This document shows positions 27,222 to 35,637 of a DNA stretch of 64,000 nt, piece after piece. Position 1 is the first letter of the stretch, and the number at the start of each line of letters is the position of its first letter. Origin of the DNA: DASXTC01 sp036505635 (GTDB lineage: Bacteria > Acidobacteriota > Polarisedimenticolia > JACPZX01 > DASXTC01). A program made the position numbers and the translations under genes. The notes beneath the pieces were generated by a model. It was not told the DNA's origin, searched no databases, and saw only the letters and a program-made list of their open reading frames with translations. Location of the stretch: NCBI GenBank assembly GCA_036505635.1, contig DASXTC010000082.1:26519-90518 (forward strand), given 5' to 3'.

Positions 27222-29405
27222 TCATCGACCGCGCGCCGCCGCCATCTCCCGCAGCGCCGCCAGAGTCTCCTCCACCCATACCTGAGCGTCCTGCTCCGAG
27301 AAGCCGCGCTGCGTCCTGCGGACGATCCCGAGGGGATCCACGATCCAGTTCTGCGGGATCGATAATCCACCTTGGAGATCGGTAACGTATCGTTCCGCCA
27401 GGAGCACGGGAAGGCTCAAGCCCTCCTTCTCCACGTAGGGCGCCACCAGGCCCGGGTTGCTGTCGACGTTGAGGGTGAGGATGGCGATCCCCGGATCGCC
27501 GGCCACCTTCTCGTGAAGCCTCTGGATGTAAGGGAGCTCCGCGACGCACGGTGCGCACCATGTGGCCCAGACGTTGATCAGGACGGCCTTTCCCTTCAGC
27601 TCGTCGGAGCGCCAGGTCCGGCTTGCGAGATCGGTCAGCTCGAACCGGGCGAGCGGCTCGCTCTTTTCCACCCAGCGGGAGGTGGCCGCTACGTCCTTGA
27701 TCTCGACCCGCGGCGCTTGCGGAGCCGCCGGCACGAACGCCTCCCACGATGCGTCGCTCCCTCCGAGCTCCTTCCAGAGGCGCGCGCCGCGTTCAGCCAG
27801 GATGTCATCCCCCGCCACGGCCTGCCCCCTCCGGTAGAAGGCCACGGCGTCGAGCTTGCGATCCAGGGCTTCGGCCGCCTCTCCGCGCAGGTGCCAAAAC
27901 CGCGCAATCCGCTCGAACATGGCCTTCGGCCGCATCCCCGGATCCTCCTGCAGCAGATCGAGATCGGCCTTCGATCGGACCAGCGCATCCTCCGCCTCGG
28001 CCGCGCGTCCGAGCCTCAGGCACGCTTCGGCGAGCTTCGCGTTGTTCTCGACCTCCCGCAGCGCCTGCGAACGCCGCACATCCGCCCGCATCGACTCGGG
28101 GAAACCGTCCGTCTCGGAAATCCGGGTGGCCCCCTCGGACACTTCGATCTCCTTACGCAGCAGGATCGGGACTCTCTCGAGATCGAGTCCCCTCTCGAGC
28201 AGGAGGTCGGCAGCCTCGAAGTAAGGAGTGCGAAACATGCTCGCACGGTCCTTGTTCCTCTCCCACACGTTCAGATGGCGATCGACCTCGGCCAGGACCA
28301 CTCCGTCGGGAAGGTCGTCCAGCTCGCTCGCGGCCCCGAACCGCTCGAGGGAAAAAGAGAGATCCTCCGGACACATCCTGATCCACTTCGCGCTCTCGTC
28401 GTAGGTCTCCCGACTGAGCGCGGCCGATCCCTCCTTCGGAGGCCGCTCGCCGCCGTGTCTATCCGACCAGGCCTTCAGACGCGCCTTCACCGCCGCGTCG
28501 CTGCATGGCCGGGCGGCCATCATCCTCTCCTGGAAGCGTCGATGGGCTTCCTGGTCGCCGACCTGGCGGTACCCTGCATCAAGAGTCTCCCACCAGCGTG
28601 GGTTCGACTCGAGCCTCAGCCTCTCGATGCGCGAGAGGTCCCCGCGCTGGAGGACGCGGATCCGCGCGTGCTCGACGGGAGGAGTGACCCGGAACTCGAG
28701 CTGCCAGAGATCCTTGAGGTAGAGAACCCGTTCCCCGTTGCGCGCGGTTTCCAGCGCCGACCTGAGGGCCGGCAGTCGCTCGCGCCAGAACTCGGGCCGG
28801 CCGACCCACTGACTGGATGTCAGCGGCTCCTGGAATCGCGAGGGGCAGAGTCTCATGAAGGTCGCCATCTGCTCCTCCGCGGCGGCCTGGTCCCGGGGGG
28901 AGCCGTCATCGGACTTCTGGTCCCAGGAGGTCACTCCGATCCCCCAGTGACCCCATGGAAAACCAGGGTCCAGCTCCACGCTGTGCTCGTACCGCTCGCG
29001 TTCCTCGTCCTTGGTCGCCTGGAGCCGGCCGTAGAGGTACTGCGCGACGGGATCGAGGGCGCGCTCCCTGGCCCGCTGCCCATACCGATCGGTCAGCTTC
29101 TCCATCTCCGTCTCGCGCTCCGGACCGGGCAGGCGCATCACGAGCGTCTGGTAGGCGCGGTGCAGGTGAAACTCATCGGGATGCTTCTCCAGGAGCCCCT
29201 CCGCGCGGGCGATCTTCTCGCGCCAGCAGGGTTGACTCGAGAGGCAGGCGTCGGCGCGCGGGTCCAGGTCGGCGAGGGCGTCGCGCAGGCGCCGGGACGG
29301 CTGGCAGAGGGAGCTGCGCGCATCGGTGGCCGAGGGCCCGGCCCCCAGGACGAGCGCAAGCAGGAGCAATGGCAGGTGGGACCCGAACCGTCTCCACATC
29401 GTCAT
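27222..29405 (-). CDS. Exported TPR-like protein with C-terminal TlpA-type thioredoxin domain
   Basis: A 727-residue protein. The start ATG 29405 (or 29399, with GGAG 6 nt upstream) precedes a signal peptide (LLLLALVLGAGPSATDA). The long upstream open frame is antisense-like noise over the next gene. Residues ~35-560 are mostly helical with TPR-like units rich in paired Leu/Ala and Glu/Arg. Residues ~575-727 form a TlpA/ResA-type thioredoxin fold with active site WATWCAPC near residue 613 and the family motif GLSIPQNWIVD (cis-Pro loop). TlpA proteins reduce disulfides in the periplasm, often for cytochrome or copper-centre assembly. This is the second Trx-TPR combination in the window, here with TPRs first. 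Confidence 0.87.
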   Translation of the reverse strand: MTMWRRFGSHLPLLLLALVLGAGPSATDARSSLCQPSRRLRDALADLDPRADACLSSQPCWREKIARAEGLLEKHPDEFHLHRAYQTLVMRLPGPERETEMEKLTDRYGQRARERALDPVAQYLYGRLQATKDEERERYEHSVELDPGFPWGHWGIGVTSWDQKSDDGSPRDQAAAEEQMATFMRLCPSRFQEPLTSSQWVGRPEFWRERLPALRSALETARNGERVLYLKDLWQLEFRVTPPVEHARIRVLQRGDLSRIERLRLESNPRWWETLDAGYRQVGDQEAHRRFQERMMAARPCSDAAVKARLKAWSDRHGGERPPKEGSAALSRETYDESAKWIRMCPEDLSFSLERFGAASELDDLPDGVVLAEVDRHLNVWERNKDRASMFRTPYFEAADLLLERGLDLERVPILLRKEIEVSEGATRISETDGFPESMRADVRRSQALREVENNAKLAEACLRLGRAAEAEDALVRSKADLDLLQEDPGMRPKAMFERIARFWHLRGEAAEALDRKLDAVAFYRRGQAVAGDDILAERGARLWKELGGSDASWEAFVPAAPQAPRVEIKDVAATSRWVEKSEPLARFELTDLASRTWRSDELKGKAVLINVWATWCAPCVAELPYIQRLHEKVAGDPGIAILTLNVDSNPGLVAPYVEKEGLSLPVLLAERYVTDLQGGLSIPQNWIVDPLGIVRRTQRGFSEQDAQVWVEETLAALREMAAARGR

Positions 29406-29500
29406 CTCCGTCACGCGCTCATCATCCCTCCGCGCGGCCGCGCGCGCAATCCTCCGCTTCCGGGGTCCGGGTCGGAGAGAAGACGGTGAGAGGGAAAGGC

Positions 29501-30670
29501 TCAGGCGGAATGGATCTTCTTTTTCAGGATGACCAGGTCGATGGCGAGCGCCACCATGCGCACCAGTTTGAGATACTCCTCGGTCTCCCCCTGGATTCTC
29601 CCTGTCTCGCCGGTGTCTCCATAGAGGAACGCCGCGATGCGATCTTCCCTGTAGAGGGGGATGATCAGGATCTCCGAAGGGGTCGTCCCTCCCAGCGCGT
29701 CCAGGAAGGCCCGGCACCTGGGCTCGTCGGGGACGGGCCCACGGTAGAAGCGCTCTCCACAGAGGAGCCCAAGGATCGAATCGGATGTGATCGGGAACCT
29801 GATGTTGCGCACCCTGTCCGGGTCGAGATTGAGCCCTCTGGAATCCCGGATGGCGGCCACGCCGGCCTTGACCTCGAACAGGATGCAGCGCGCCATCCCG
29901 CGCGCCGCGTGATTCAACGCGACCTTGGCGATCCTGGCGCCGTCGTCCGCCCGGCAAAGCTCCTCGGAGACGCCCGCGAGCCCCTCCTGCCGTTTTGGGG
30001 CGGTCGACGGGCCCTTGGCCCGGCCGAGCCGCCCGTCGGCGGGCCATATCTCGGAGCGCTCCTCGGTATCGGCCTCCCGGACAGCCCGGTCGGCCCGGCC
30101 GATCCTCGGGCCGGCCTGGGTGGCCGCGGCCTGCGCCTTCATCACGGCCATCGCGGCTTTTTTCGGCGAGGAGGCCTTGCCCGCCTCCTTGCGGGGCTTC
30201 TGCTCTTCGTCGAGCTGGTTGGCGAGGTGGATGTACCTGAGTCTCCTGGGGACATCGTAGTACCGCTCCATCGCCTGAACGATCCGGACCTCGGGGGCCA
30301 CCCATGCCTCGATCCGGCAACCGGACACGAAGGAGAGCTCGTCGAGGCTCGGCAGGTGGCGTGGATTCACCATCGCCACGTGGAGGACCTTTTCCTTCAG
30401 GTCGAAGGGGATCGCCTGGTGCTTCTCGACCACGCTCTTCGTGAGGCTCTTGACGACGTGATCGGGGATCTTCTGGAGGAGCTCCCGCGTGGCGTACCTG
30501 ACCTTGAAGGTCTCCCCCAGCAGATTGCCGAGGCTCTCTTCATCGATATAGCCAAGCTCGATCAGGCAGGTCCCGAGGTGGGCCCCGAAAATGAGTTGCG
30601 CGTCAAGGGCCTTGGCGAGCTCCTTGTCGGTGATGATCCCTCTCTTAACGAGAACTTCACCCAGTCTCAT
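29501..30670 (-). CDS. MshEN (GspE N-terminal) domain protein with C-terminal GAF-like domain
   Basis: A 389-residue cytoplasmic protein. I chose ATG 30670 because the family begins exactly there (MRLGEVLVKRGIITDKEL). MshEN domains bind cyclic di-GMP through two copies of RLGxxLxxxGxIxxxxLxxALxxQ. Copy one is at residues 2-24 and copy two (LGTCLIELGYIDEESLGNLL) follows. They are normally fused to type II secretion or type IV pilus ATPases. Here no ATPase follows. A linker rich in Ala, Lys and Glu (~175-250) leads to an alpha/beta domain (~250-389) resembling GAF (SEILIIPLYREDRIAAFLYG). The protein may be a stand-alone c-di-GMP sensor (inference from the motif). Confidence 0.8.
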   Translation of the reverse strand: MRLGEVLVKRGIITDKELAKALDAQLIFGAHLGTCLIELGYIDEESLGNLLGETFKVRYATRELLQKIPDHVVKSLTKSVVEKHQAIPFDLKEKVLHVAMVNPRHLPSLDELSFVSGCRIEAWVAPEVRIVQAMERYYDVPRRLRYIHLANQLDEEQKPRKEAGKASSPKKAAMAVMKAQAAATQAGPRIGRADRAVREADTEERSEIWPADGRLGRAKGPSTAPKRQEGLAGVSEELCRADDGARIAKVALNHAARGMARCILFEVKAGVAAIRDSRGLNLDPDRVRNIRFPITSDSILGLLCGERFYRGPVPDEPRCRAFLDALGGTTPSEILIIPLYREDRIAAFLYGDTGETGRIQGETEEYLKLVRMVALAIDLVILKKKIHSA

Positions 30671-30785
30671 CAAGGCACCAGGGGCTGCCGGGCCCGGTTT
30701 TCCGCATCCTGAATACAAGACCGCGCGCCAAAGATGCGTTCGGGAGAGAGGGGCGTCAACCGGGGGCAGGCAGGGAGGCACGGCC

Positions 30786-31025
30786 CTATGGCCGGAATTG
30801 CTCCCGCAGGCGGCGGAATCGCGAGGTGTAGACCAGGTCGAACAGCTCCATCTTCTCCGGCAGGAGGCTCAGACACTCCATCCGCAGCTCACGTTCGGCC
30901 AGGGCGCACTCCAGGTCGGAATATGACGAAGTCACGATCATCGAGGCGACGCGGTCCGCCATGCGTCTCAGACGCAGCGCGCGCTCCTCGTCCCGCCCCG
31001 GGGGATCGTGAAGGGATCGATGCAT
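30786..31025 (-). CDS. Small conserved-looking protein of unknown function
   Basis: A 79-residue protein with a clear GGAGG site 5 nt before ATG 31025. It is charged and probably all helical, with a Leu/Glu-rich second half (ALAERELRMECLSLLPEKM). It lies 115 nt upstream of the MshEN gene on the same strand and diverges from gdhA. I recognise no domain. Codon use matches neighbouring genes, which supports it being real. Confidence 0.65.
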   Translation of the reverse strand: MHRSLHDPPGRDEERALRLRRMADRVASMIVTSSYSDLECALAERELRMECLSLLPEKMELFDLVYTSRFRRLREQFRP

Positions 31026-31207
31026 GGGACCTCCATGCAAGCAGGTGGTTGCTATCTTCCGGGCGCCGGCGGGACCTGTCAAGACCGCGGAGTGATAGAA
31101 TCCCCGCTCTGACGCCGAGGTTGCTCTCTGGATCCGTTGGACTGGTACGTGGCAGTCCGGCTTATTTCCGGTGCGCGCGGCAGGCGCGCCCGCGGGGAGG
31201 TTTTTTC

Positions 31208-32569
31208 ATGCACCCGTACGTGACGTCCCTCATGGAGAACGTGAAGGCGAAGAACCCCGCCGAGCCCGAGTTCCACCAGGCCGTGCAGGAGGTCGCCGAG
31301 TCCCTGGCCGTGGTGCTCGACAGGCACCCCGAGTACCGCAGCAGGAAGATTCTCGAGCGGATCATAGAGCCCGAGCGCCTGATCATGTTCCGCGTGCCCT
31401 GGGTCGACGACAAGGGGGAGGTCCAGGTCAACCGGGGTTTCCGGATCGAGATGAACAGCGCCATCGGTCCCTACAAGGGGGGGCTCCGCTTCCACCCGTC
31501 GGTCACCCTCGGCATCCTGAAGTTCCTGGCCTTCGAGCAGGTCTTCAAGAACTCGCTGACCTCGCTACCCATGGGGGGCGGCAAGGGAGGGTCCGACTTC
31601 GATCCGAAGGGCAAGAGCGACGACGAGGTCATGCGCTTCTGCCAGAGCTTCATGACCGAGCTGTTCCGTCACATCGGCCCCAATACCGACGTGCCGGCCG
31701 GTGACATCGGCGTGGGCGGACGCGAGATCGGATTCCTCTTCGGCCAGTACAAGCGCCTCGCCAACGAGTTCACGGGCGTGCTGACCGGCAAGGGTCTCAA
31801 CTGGGGCGGGTCGCTGATCCGGCCCGAGGCGACCGGCTATGGCTCGGTCTACTTCGCCGCCGAGATGCTGGCCACGCGCAAGCAGACCCTCGAGGGGAAG
31901 CGCTGCCTCGTGTCGGGCAGCGGCAACGTGGCGCAGTACACCGTGGAGAAGCTGCTGGACCTGGGGGCCAGGGTCCTCACGCTGTCGGACTCCGGCGGCT
32001 ACATCTACGACGAGCAGGGCTTCACCCGCGAGAAGCTGAGCTTCGTGATGGATCTGAAGAACGTCCGCCGCGGGCGCATCAAGGAGTACACCGACAAGTA
32101 CAAGAGCGCCGTCTACACGTCGCTGGATCCGGCGATGGGATACAACCCGCTGTGGAACCACAAGGCGGATTGCGCGTTCCCCAGCGCCACCCAGAACGAG
32201 ATCAACGCCAAGGACGCCCAGAACCTGCTCAAGAACGGAGTCTACGCGGTCTCCGAGGGCGCGAACATGCCGACCACCCTGGACGGCGTCTCCGTCTTCC
32301 TAGAGAACAAGGTGCTGTACGGTCCCGGCAAGGCGGCGAACGCCGGGGGCGTGTCGGTGTCGGGTCTGGAGATGGCGCAGAACAGCATGCGCTACAACTG
32401 GACGCGTGAGGAGGTCGACAACCGGCTGCGTCTGATCATGAAGAACATCCACAAGGCGTGCGTCGAGGCGTCCGAGCGGTTCGGCACCCCGGGCAATTAC
32501 GTCAACGGCGCCAACATCGCCGGCTTCCTCAAGGTGGCCGACGCGATGATGGATCAGGGGATCGTCTAG
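31208..32569 (+). CDS. gdhA: Glutamate dehydrogenase (hexameric, small subunit type)
   Basis: A 453-residue enzyme close to the ~450 residues usual for NADP-type hexameric glutamate dehydrogenases. A GGGGAGG site precedes ATG 31208. It interconverts 2-oxoglutarate plus ammonia and glutamate in the cytoplasm, linking carbon and nitrogen metabolism. The glutamate-binding and catalytic segment is at 86-128 (GPYKGGLRFHPSV; LPMGGGKGG with catalytic K126), with the family Asp in PAGDIGVGGREIG. The nucleotide fold has VSGSGNVAQY. Cofactor preference is probably NADP by similarity to the E. coli type, though this is not decisive. A strong terminator follows at 32611-32647, so it is likely monocistronic. 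Confidence 0.96.
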   Translation: MHPYVTSLMENVKAKNPAEPEFHQAVQEVAESLAVVLDRHPEYRSRKILERIIEPERLIMFRVPWVDDKGEVQVNRGFRIEMNSAIGPYKGGLRFHPSVTLGILKFLAFEQVFKNSLTSLPMGGGKGGSDFDPKGKSDDEVMRFCQSFMTELFRHIGPNTDVPAGDIGVGGREIGFLFGQYKRLANEFTGVLTGKGLNWGGSLIRPEATGYGSVYFAAEMLATRKQTLEGKRCLVSGSGNVAQYTVEKLLDLGARVLTLSDSGGYIYDEQGFTREKLSFVMDLKNVRRGRIKEYTDKYKSAVYTSLDPAMGYNPLWNHKADCAFPSATQNEINAKDAQNLLKNGVYAVSEGANMPTTLDGVSVFLENKVLYGPGKAANAGGVSVSGLEMAQNSMRYNWTREEVDNRLRLIMKNIHKACVEASERFGTPGNYVNGANIAGFLKVADAMMDQGIV

Positions 32570-32610
32570 GAGGCCGCCGGTCTCGGCGCCGGCCTTCCGC
32601 TGTAGAATGT

Positions 32611-32647
32611 GACGGCGCCCTCCCGGAGGCGGGCGCCGTCTTTTTTT
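32611..32647 (+). terminator. Strong rho-independent terminator of gdhA
   Basis: A perfect 10-bp stem GACGGCGCCC / GGGCGCCGTC with a 10-nt loop is followed by seven T residues. It sits 42 nt after the gdhA stop and 21 nt before the next gene, so that gene needs its own promoter or readthrough. Confidence 0.92.
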
Positions 32648-32667
32648 CATCCTCGGGAGCCGCCGCG

Positions 32668-35637
32668 ATGCCCCCCGCCAGCAAACGCTCCACCGCCGCC
32701 AGGCCCCGGCGTCCCACGCCGATCTTCCAGGACCTCATGCGGCACCGGGTGCAGCACATCCTGCTGGTCTCAAGCCTTTACGACTCGTTCATCCTCACCG
32801 AGGATGGCCAGGTCAACGAGGCGCTGATGCGCCAGTTCAGCGATCAGAACCTCAGCCAGAACCCCGACCTGATCCGCGTCAGCAGCGGGGCGGAGGCGCT
32901 GGCGGTCGCCGGCGAGGACGGCCGCTTCGACATGATCATCACCAGCATCCAGCTCGGCGACATGAACGCCGCGGAGCTGGCCCGGCGGGTGGAGGAGGCC
33001 GGTCTGGACATCCCGGTCGTCCTTCTGGCCTACAACAACCGGGAGCTGACCGAGTTCCTGAACCGGCATGGCCGCGGCGGCATCGATCGCGTCTTCCTCT
33101 GGCAGGGGGACGTAAGGATCCTCCTGGCGATGGTCAAAGACCAGGAGGATCGACGCAACGTCCGATGGGACACCGGCCGGATGGGCGTGCCCGCGATCCT
33201 CGTCGTCGAGGACAACATCCGGTTCTACTCGTCGTTCCTGCCGGTCATCTACACCGAGCTGATGCACCACTCCTACAGGCTCATCTCGGAGGGACTCAAT
33301 ATCCCGCAGAAGATCCTCCGCATGCGGGCGCGACCGAAGATCCTCCTGTGCGAGACGTTCGAGACGGCCTGGAGCTACTTCAGGAAGCACGAGGAGAACA
33401 TCCTGGGGATCCTCTCGGATTTCGAGTTTCCGCGCGAGGGCAGGCTCGACCGTCGCGCGGGAGTCGAGCTGGTGTCGCGGATCCACAAGGTCCGCCCCGA
33501 CATCCCCACCGTCATGCAGTCGAGCATCCCGGAGAACGAGGCGGTGGCCGCGGGCCTCAACGCCTCATTCCTGCTGAAAGGCTCCCCGGTGCTGCTGCAC
33601 CGCCTGCGCGAGCTGCTCGTGGAGCAGTTCGGCTTCGGGGACTTCGTCTTCCGCATGCCGGACGGGACGGAGATCGACCGGGCCCGGGACCTGAGGAGCC
33701 TCGTGGAGAAGCTCAGGACCGTGCCGGCCGAGACCCTGGCCTACCACGGCGAGCGCAACCACTTCTCCATGTGGCTCAAGGCTCGCACGGAGTTCACTCT
33801 GGCCGAGAAGCTGCGACCGCGCAAGGTCTCCGACTTCCCCACCCTGGAGGACCTGCGTCAGGATCTGATCCGCTCCATCAGCGCGTACCGTCTGGCGCGG
33901 GACCGGACCGTGGTGGCCGATTTCGACCGGGACACCTACGACGCGTCGAGCAGCATCACCCGCATCGGCGCCGGCTCCCTGGGAGGCAAGGCCCGCGGGC
34001 TCGCCTTCGTGAACCGCCTGCTCCTGGAGACCGACGTGGCCTCGAGGTTTCCGGGGATCCGGATCTCGGTGCCCCCCGCCGTCGTGGTGGGCACCGACAT
34101 CTTCGATCAGTTCCTGGACGAGAACCATCTCGGCGACTTCGCCTTGAGCTCCACGTCCGAGGAGGAGATCGAGGCCCGCTTCGCGGCCGCCTCCTTCCCC
34201 GAGCAGGCGCTCCGGGATCTGGATGCGTTCCTCCAGCGCGCCCGGCACCCCCTCGCGGTGAGGTCCTCGGGGCTGCTGGAGGATTCGCCCAGCCAGCCCC
34301 TCGCCGGAATCTACCGGACCGTCATGGTCCACAACAGAGGCTCGGAGGAGCAGCGGCTGGCCGCGCTGGTCGCCGCCGTCAAGCGGGTCTACGCCTCGAC
34401 CTTCTCCCGCCAGGCGAAGGCGTTTCTGGGGATGACGCCGTTTCGACTCGAGGAAGAGAAGATGGCGGTCATCCTCCAGAAGATCGTGGGCATGCACCAC
34501 GGCAGCCGCTTCTACCCCAGCTTCTCGGGCGTGGCCCGATCGCACAACTTCTACCCCATCGCCCCGATGAAGGCTTCGGACGGGATCGCCGCCGTGGCGC
34601 TGGGCCTGGGGCGCGCGGTGGTGGCGGGGGACGCCTGCCTGCGCTTCTGTCCCAGGTACCCGCGCCACGTCCCGGCGTTCTCGGACATCGACGGGTTCCT
34701 GAAGAACTCGCAGCGCGAGTTCTTCGCGCTCGACCTTTCGGCCCAGGCCCCGCGCTACGGCGAGGAAGGGGCGGAGCTGACGCGGCTCGGGCTGGCGGTG
34801 GCCGAGGCGGACGGGACCCTCGCGGCCCTCGGCTCGACCTACTCGCCGGAGGACCACACCATCTCCGACGGCATCGCGCGTCCCGGCGTGCGCCTCGTCA
34901 GCTTCGCCCCGATGCTCAAGCACGGGGTCTTCCCCCTCGCCCAGCTCCTCGACCTGCTGCTCGAGATCGGTTGCCAGGGGACCGGGACCGACGTGGAGAT
35001 CGAGTTCGCCGTGAACCTGTCGGTCCCCTCCGGCGAGTCTCCCGAGTTCGGGTTTCTCCAGATGCGCCCGCTGGCGCTTACCGGCGAGATGGAGGCCCTC
35101 GAGATCGGCGACCTGCCCGACCGCAGCCTGCTCTGCCGCAGCCGCTCCGTGCTGGGCCACGGCAAGCTGACCGACCTGCGCGACCTGGTCGTGGTGGACT
35201 CCAACCGCTTCGACCGCCTGCGCAGCCTCGAGGTGGCCGAGCAGGTGGCGCGCATCAATGTTTCGCTGCAAGGTCAGGGGATCCCATACGTGCTGATCGG
35301 CGTGGGACGCTGGGGCTCGATGGATCGTCACCTGGGGATTCCGGTGACCTGGAACCAGATCGCGGGCGCGCGCGTGATCGTCGAGTCGGGCTTCAAGGAT
35401 CTGTGGGTCACACCGTCGCAGGGGACCCACTTCTTCCAGAACCTCACCTCGCTCAACGTGGGATACTTCACCGTCAACCCGCAGGCCGGCGAGGGGCTCA
35501 TCGACTGGGACTGGCTCGCGGCCCGCCCCGCGCTCGAGGACACCGGCTTCGTGCGACACATCCGCCTCGACGAGCCGGTCACGGTGATGATGAGCGGCAA
35601 GACGGGAGAAGGCGTGATCCTCAAGCCGCAGACATGA
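32668..35637 (+). CDS. REC-REC-PEP/pyruvate-binding (PPDK_N) fusion protein
   Basis: A 989-residue cytoplasmic protein starting at ATG 32668 (GGGAG ~10 nt upstream). Two receiver-like alpha/beta domains occupy ~30-150 (ILLVSSLYDSFI; DMIITSIQ) and ~165-325 (AILVVEDNIRFYSSF; ILGILSDFEF). They are followed by a linker and a PEP-synthase/PPDK-type ATP-grasp domain from ~435, with GGKARGLAFVN, the AVRSSGLLEDSPSQPLAG signature and EEEKMAVILQ. The phosphohistidine domain and the C-terminal PEP barrel of true dikinases are missing. The C-terminal ~200 residues have their own pattern (GVGRWGSMD; GTHFFQNL). It is probably a phosphotransfer or regulatory relative of PEP synthase rather than the metabolic enzyme. 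It overlaps the GH47 gene by 4 nt (ATGA). Confidence 0.85.
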   Translation: MPPASKRSTAARPRRPTPIFQDLMRHRVQHILLVSSLYDSFILTEDGQVNEALMRQFSDQNLSQNPDLIRVSSGAEALAVAGEDGRFDMIITSIQLGDMNAAELARRVEEAGLDIPVVLLAYNNRELTEFLNRHGRGGIDRVFLWQGDVRILLAMVKDQEDRRNVRWDTGRMGVPAILVVEDNIRFYSSFLPVIYTELMHHSYRLISEGLNIPQKILRMRARPKILLCETFETAWSYFRKHEENILGILSDFEFPREGRLDRRAGVELVSRIHKVRPDIPTVMQSSIPENEAVAAGLNASFLLKGSPVLLHRLRELLVEQFGFGDFVFRMPDGTEIDRARDLRSLVEKLRTVPAETLAYHGERNHFSMWLKARTEFTLAEKLRPRKVSDFPTLEDLRQDLIRSISAYRLARDRTVVADFDRDTYDASSSITRIGAGSLGGKARGLAFVNRLLLETDVASRFPGIRISVPPAVVVGTDIFDQFLDENHLGDFALSSTSEEEIEARFAAASFPEQALRDLDAFLQRARHPLAVRSSGLLEDSPSQPLAGIYRTVMVHNRGSEEQRLAALVAAVKRVYASTFSRQAKAFLGMTPFRLEEEKMAVILQKIVGMHHGSRFYPSFSGVARSHNFYPIAPMKASDGIAAVALGLGRAVVAGDACLRFCPRYPRHVPAFSDIDGFLKNSQREFFALDLSAQAPRYGEEGAELTRLGLAVAEADGTLAALGSTYSPEDHTISDGIARPGVRLVSFAPMLKHGVFPLAQLLDLLLEIGCQGTGTDVEIEFAVNLSVPSGESPEFGFLQMRPLALTGEMEALEIGDLPDRSLLCRSRSVLGHGKLTDLRDLVVVDSNRFDRLRSLEVAEQVARINVSLQGQGIPYVLIGVGRWGSMDRHLGIPVTWNQIAGARVIVESGFKDLWVTPSQGTHFFQNLTSLNVGYFTVNPQAGEGLIDWDWLAARPALEDTGFVRHIRLDEPVTVMMSGKTGEGVILKPQT

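Noticed and set aside
29406..30320. In-frame upstream extension of the TlpA-type gene
   Set aside because: It overlaps the MshEN gene in another phase, has Arg/Gly-rich low-complexity translation, and a signal peptide begins at 29405.
31083..31207. TAGAAT as -10 box of gdhA
   Set aside because: No acceptable -35 element lies 16-18 nt upstream, so I do not call a promoter.
33165..35633. Very long open frame on the plus strand in another phase, joined in frame to the GH47 gene
   Set aside because: It is a shadow of the REC-PPDK gene in GC-rich DNA: its residues are Arg/Gly/Pro-rich without family motifs, while the GH47 signal and start are at 35634.
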